From NCBI RefSeq assembly GCF_040436345.1, contig NC_133218.1:29137210-29201209 (forward strand): DNA of 64,000 nt, read 5' to 3'. A program made the translations under genes and the position numbers. The notes below the pieces were generated by a model, which worked only from the letters and a program-made list of their open reading frames with translations, did not search any database and had not been told where the DNA came from. This DNA is from Pagrus major (lineage: Eukaryota > Chordata > Actinopteri > Spariformes > Sparidae). This document shows, piece after piece, positions 61,302-64,000 of the stretch (position 1 is its first letter; every line of letters begins with the position of its first letter).

Positions 61302-64000
61302 AAGTGAACAGCTGAGTGTGTGTGTGTGATATTCAGGTGGAGAGGCATGGTGCGGCCGGGGGGACAGTGTGTGATACTAATTAAGAATAACCATGTGTAT
61401 TTGTCAAAAGAATTATGCTGATTATCTCACAAAGGCCCCAGTACCGGGCCCCGCAGAGAGACAGAGACAGAGAGACGGACCAACATTAGCATATGGCTAC
61501 ACACATGCATGCACGCACACACACACACAGGCTCTCTTTCTCTCTCTTTGTCTCACACACACACACTTTCAGACGTGCAGGTAAAAGTAAAGTGAGTGCC
61601 TAAGAACATACATGAGAGAAGCATGCCTAATGATAGGTGAATGGGGTCCAACTGGCCGGCCTCAGGGATGTTTCTCTCCACAGGCCTTCTCTGGCCTCTC
61701 TGCTCTGTCATATTAAGTCCTGGAGAGATAATAAAGCACCACACTGTTTCACCTTTTCTTATGCGTCTTAGTGCTTTAGTGTGTGGTAAAACATGCCATG
61801 ATCAGATATGATTCAATACAATTTCACTCAATTCAATTCCGCTCGATTCAATTCAATTCAGCTCAATTCAATTCGTTCGTCCAGTCTATTAGTACAAGCT
61901 GTGCCCTGACCAGCCCTGTGAGAGCAGTAATTGTTTTCGGAGGTTTCTGAGGTGAGCCAGTGCACCACACGCTGCTCTCTCGCGCCCCATGCCAAGCTCT
62001 CAAGCCAAGTCTGTGTGTGTGTGTGTGTGTGTGTGTATTTATGTGTGTGTGTATTTATGCGCGGAGGCCTAATTCAATGCTGCTGGAACAATTGCCCTGT
62101 GTGTGTTTGCAAATGCCCTGCGTGGGTGTCCCTGCTAGTCAGTGTGCGTTAGACAAACTCTGACACATACAGACGCCCGTGCGACACATACACACACACA
62201 CAAAGAAACACACCCACAGACACACAGAGTGCCATTAGGCATGTGTTTTGTCTGTGGCCAGCACAGACATAGAGAGGGACTGCAGGGGTCTGGAACAGGC
62301 ATGCCCACTTCACACCGACAGCCATGATTGGCTTTGGCGGCTCCAGACCCCGGGAACAGCATATTTAGTGTTCATATATGCATGTGTGTGCGGGTGTGTT
62401 TGTGTGTGTTGTGGCCAAAGACCAGTGGACAAATTCTGGCGAGTTAGGGACGGTATGCTTGAAATCCACAGATATCTCCAGAAATGGAAATGAGCATGCA
62501 AGTGTTTGTCTTTGGATGCAATCTTATCTGAGCTTTATTTAATCAGGTAGGGCAATTTGAAAAATGATTACAGCATTTTTTTTTTACTTACTAGTGACGA
62601 GTTGGTAAAACAAATAGTAATAAAAAATCTGTAAATTTCCAATCAATATCTTCCTCTTGTTCTGTCTTTGGGTTGGCAGAGATCGGGACAACACTGCAGT
62701 AAAACTAAGGCCCTGTCCACACGTACACAGGTATTTCTTAGAACAAATCTTTTTTGGCCTTTCCCGACTTCCAATCTAAATGTGTGCCAGAGTGTTTGCT
62801 CAGGAAAACATGGATGCCCGCAGCAAATGGATGTTTATATGGTGAGTCTGTGAACTTCACAAGCAACTACAGCAGCTGATTGAACAGATGCACTTAAAAA
62901 GAAACGGGAGAGGAATAAATCCACTGAATGGAAATGAAAATGGTGACCACAAAGTTGTTGTTACAGCACGTTTAACAACACAAACACTAAATGATGTAAA
63001 AAGTGATGAAAAGATAAAAGATAATTGTTTACTATCTGTTTTCATGTCAGAGAAGTCGGGCTTCATGGATCTTGGCCGAGTTTCTGACTTGCAATTTCGA
63101 CTTGGATGACCATTATATTGCACTTTTCTGGGTCAGAGGTTGTTGAACTTCTGTATATTAGATGCAACTAAGATTAAATATTCCACTTGATGGTGGGTTG
63201 TAAGAGACAAAGACTCTGTACACAGATAGAGAAGCTGGCAGGAACACCTCCTCCAGACTATATTCAAAAGTACAACCCACTTCCAAAACAAACACTTGAC
63301 AAGGATTCAGTTACAAGTTTTCACCCACCCTCACAAACACATCCACACACACACACGCGTCTTTCCTCCAGAGTTTAATGGACTCCGTCATCACAAATAC
63401 ACTAAAGACTTTTTTTCTCTCTCTCATACTCAGCATTCCTCTAAAGTGATGACCATCGTATCACAGTTGGAGCACTAAACACCCATTAAGACAAGTGGAG
63501 AGCACTACACTGGATGGCGTGGCCTCTTCACAGACAGACACACAATAACACACAACCTGTCATTACTGAGAGACAGAGAAAGAGAAAGAGAGAGAGCATG
63601 GAGAAAGAGGAAGGAAGAGGAGGTAGGAGCATATAAACTCACTTGAAAAAAAAAATCACTTGAAAAAGTGAGAGGGAGACAGAAGAGGAGGGAAGAAAGT
63701 GGGGAAGGATGGAGGAAGAGAATAACATAAAAACTGTAATTTGTGACAGAGGTAGAGAAAAGCCAGATGGAAATGTAGCGATGGAGGAGGACTGAGCAGT
63801 ATGGAGCAAGAGAGGGAGGAGTAGTGAAAAAAGATGAGAGAAAGATTGCAGTGAGGAGGAGAGGACTGTTGCAGCCTGATTATTTGGCTGTTTATGCAGA
63901 ATGCTAAGAGCCCTCCAATCAGAGTTGGAGACCTCTAACTAAGGGGTCTGATAGGCCGAGGGCCTAACGAACTCTGCATCTGAGTCTCCTTACCCTCTCC
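40480..64000 (-). CDS. ush2a: Usherin, C-terminal part: fibronectin III repeats, membrane span and cytoplasmic tail
   Basis: Minus-strand exons, upstream first: 57944-57863, 57783-57638, 56721-56380, 56146-55785, 55665-55296, 54641-54360, 54248-54079, 52754-52424, 46932-46726, 46099-46007, 45773-45628, 45508-45390, 45026-44928, 44835-44659, 43898-43815, 43639-43498, 43380-43293, an optional 42398-42333, then 42268-42200, 41189-40989 and 40569-40480. They give 1,221 residues with the optional exon or 1,199 without; human usherin has about 5,200. Roughly eleven fibronectin III repeats show the usual W...PP..PNG..Y and Y...V.A.N..G / ACT..GC patterns. One membrane span (WFILLLALLGLF...) lies in exon 43639-43498. 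The cytoplasmic tail ends FTDTHL, the class I PDZ ligand known to bind harmonin and whirlin. Usherin supports the photoreceptor periciliary membrane and hair-cell ankle links. The gene continues beyond the right edge. Confidence 0.96.
42200..42268 (-). CDS. ush2a: ush2a small symmetrical cytoplasmic exon
   Basis: This exon is 69 nt, phase 0 at both ends, with acceptor CCCCTTGCAG and donor GAG|GTACGG. It encodes 23 residues beginning FDTVADCVEISNVI, followed in the next exon by GLTDTKI. It lies in the cytoplasmic region between the juxtamembrane exon and the exon that leads to the PDZ-binding end. Because it is symmetrical it can be skipped without a frameshift. I recall that mouse Ush2a has an additional tissue-biased cytoplasmic exon in this area, which makes this a candidate homologue. 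That recollection needs checking. Confidence 0.75.
42333..42398 (-). CDS. ush2a: Possible extra in-frame cassette exon of ush2a
   Basis: A 66-nt segment lies between an excellent acceptor (a long CT tract ending CAG) and a good donor (ACA|GTAAGC). It is open in the required frame and phase 0 at both ends. It would add 22 Cys/Ser-rich residues (RSCPELCSKHHSSS...) between the juxtamembrane exon and the 69-nt exon. I do not recognise the encoded peptide in other usherins. The CT tract is itself a microsatellite, so chance splice-site resemblance is possible. Confidence 0.35.
47260..47338. repeat. Compound (CT)n(CA)n microsatellite
   Basis: About eight CT units run directly into about 32 CA units without interruption, which suggests high polymorphism. 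Confidence 0.97.
50620..50960. promoter_or_regulatory. Candidate regulatory element in the large ush2a intron (left)
   Basis: This is GC-balanced, repeat-free DNA in an otherwise AT-rich intron. It contains CGTTAGCTGGCATGGCAG, TTTTTATTGGACGGTCGG, CTGTCAATAGGAGC and GTGTAATTAGCCTAATATG, that is, homeodomain-like ATTA cores with flanking unique sequence. There is no reading frame. Function is inferred from texture only. Confidence 0.3.
51240..51263. repeat. (AC)n microsatellite
   Basis: About twelve AC units in the large ush2a intron. Confidence 0.9.
51340..51790. promoter_or_regulatory. Candidate regulatory element in the large ush2a intron (right)
   Basis: Dense ATTA/TAAT cores occur in non-repetitive DNA: GTTAATTCGATTGG, GGTGATTAATGG, CATAAATTAGGACC, CAATCAATTACAC, GCTAATGTTATTG and GTCAATTAGCG. 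A (CCCT)n tract at 51542-51570 interrupts it. This clustering is typical of developmental enhancers, but conservation cannot be assessed here. Confidence 0.35.
51542..51570. repeat. (CCCT)n microsatellite
   Basis: About seven CCCT units inside the candidate regulatory stretch. Confidence 0.9.
53153..53231. repeat. (ACGC)n followed by (AC)n
   Basis: Fifteen uninterrupted ACGC units (53153-53212) run into about nine AC units, in an ush2a intron. Alternating purine-pyrimidine sequence with CG steps favours left-handed Z-DNA, and it provides fifteen CpG sites in 60 bases. Confidence 0.97.
56867..57040. repeat. 'CCGATATT...GATCGGTCGGGCT' fish repeat
   Basis: AGAGCTAACCGATTTATTAG at the left and CGACGATCGGTCGGGCTTT at the right form loosely inverted ends, with an internal TATTGGCCTATCAGAG. 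It is the same general family as the fragment near 6950-7040. It lies in an ush2a intron. Confidence 0.6.
57203..57562 (+). repeat. 'GGGCTGCAAC' non-autonomous DNA element, full length
   Basis: The element runs from TAGGGCTGCAACTTACGATT to CTTATTGGTGCAGCTCTA, giving terminal inverted repeats TAGGGCTGCAAC / TAGAGCTGCACC over about 360 bp. Internal blocks AATTCATCGATTTATCG and AAAGCAGCAAATCGTCAC are typical of this very common fish element. It is the most complete of four copies in the window. Confidence 0.8.
60037..60304 (+). repeat. Second 'GCTGCAAC' family element
   Basis: AAGCGCTGCAACAATTAATTG at the left, with AACTAATCGATCAATCGAG and AGTCGAAAGATTATTTGAC to the right, match the family's pattern with a different interior from the copy at 57203-57562. 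The interior block CTCTGATTCCAGCTTCTTCA is typical of a subfamily. Confidence 0.65.
61270..61300. repeat. (TG)n microsatellite
   Basis: About fifteen TG units in the ush2a intron. Confidence 0.95.
61805..61875. repeat. Imperfect (AATTC)n satellite-like tract
   Basis: About a dozen pentamers of AATTC/ACTCA/GCTCG type (CAATTCAATTCAGCTCAATT) form an imperfect array. Confidence 0.85.
62012..62036. repeat. (TG)n microsatellite
   Basis: About twelve TG units in the ush2a intron. Confidence 0.95.
63994..64000 (-). CDS. ush2a: Possible 3' end of the preceding ush2a exon, cut by the window edge
   Basis: On the minus strand the window opens with GGAGAGG|GTAAGG, a strong donor. The next known exon begins in phase 0 with GGT TCA GTC. 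Seven bases of exon would give ...GAG AGG followed by GSVLEATVYGL, a plausible fibronectin III strand. Confirmation needs sequence beyond the window. Confidence 0.35.

Larger units (their letters stand above)
57945..63992 (-). other. ush2a intron reaching the right edge
   Basis: About 6 kb contain no recognisable exon. Purine-rich GA/GGGA tracts occupy 57950-58100, 59160-59520 and 63560-63860. CA/GT microsatellites are frequent. Higher-complexity unique patches lie at 58520-58700, 59560-59660, 61620-61730 and 62290-62370. The donor for the preceding exon may be at 63992-63993. Confidence 0.6.

Noticed and set aside
1-64000. Prokaryotic systems such as CRISPR arrays, operons, phage or mobile islands
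   Set aside because: The window is intron-rich vertebrate DNA. The regular repeats are microsatellites or MITEs without spacer-repeat structure.

Overview
This is vertebrate nuclear DNA, most likely from a ray-finned, probably percomorph, fish. Genes have many short exons with GT/AG introns, 3' UTRs run to kilobases, and dinucleotide microsatellites are dense. Several repeats look like common fish families: a tRNA-headed SINE, 'AAAGGTGCAATATGT' miniature inverted-repeat elements, and 'GGGCTGCAAC...GTGCAGCTCTA' elements. The species cannot be named from the sequence. Products were recognised from remembered vertebrate orthologues. Exon joins were checked by reading phase and by total length divisible by three.

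Layout from left to right. 1-1640 holds a GC-rich stretch that may be the promoter and first exon of an unidentified minus-strand gene leaving the window on the left. 2535-7870 is krtcap3 (minus strand, 5 coding exons, 220 aa, four-pass membrane protein). 8545-22080 is nrbp1 (minus strand, 17 coding exons, 524 aa, pseudokinase adaptor). About 1 kb of GC-rich, head-to-head promoter DNA follows. 23180-36780 is kctd3 (plus strand, 19 coding exons, 869 aa, BTB plus beta-propeller). About 39.2-64 kb is the 3' end of ush2a (minus strand, about 20 coding exons, about 1,200 residues: fibronectin type III repeats, one membrane span, cytoplasmic tail with a PDZ-binding end). ush2a continues past the right edge.

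The four genes form two pairs that I recall being separate in human: NRBP1-KRTCAP3 (2p23.3, same strand) and KCTD3-USH2A (1q41, tail to tail). Here both pairs keep their internal order and are joined through the nrbp1/kctd3 promoter interval. The genes do not form one pathway: nrbp1 is a scaffold linked to ubiquitin ligases, kctd3 an HCN-channel partner, ush2a a photoreceptor and hair-cell adhesion protein, and krtcap3 a poorly characterised membrane protein.

I found no wholly new system. The best items for follow-up are two small in-frame exons in the ush2a cytoplasmic region, the block junction with its shared promoter, and several repeat-free, ATTA-rich intronic stretches that look like conserved non-coding elements.
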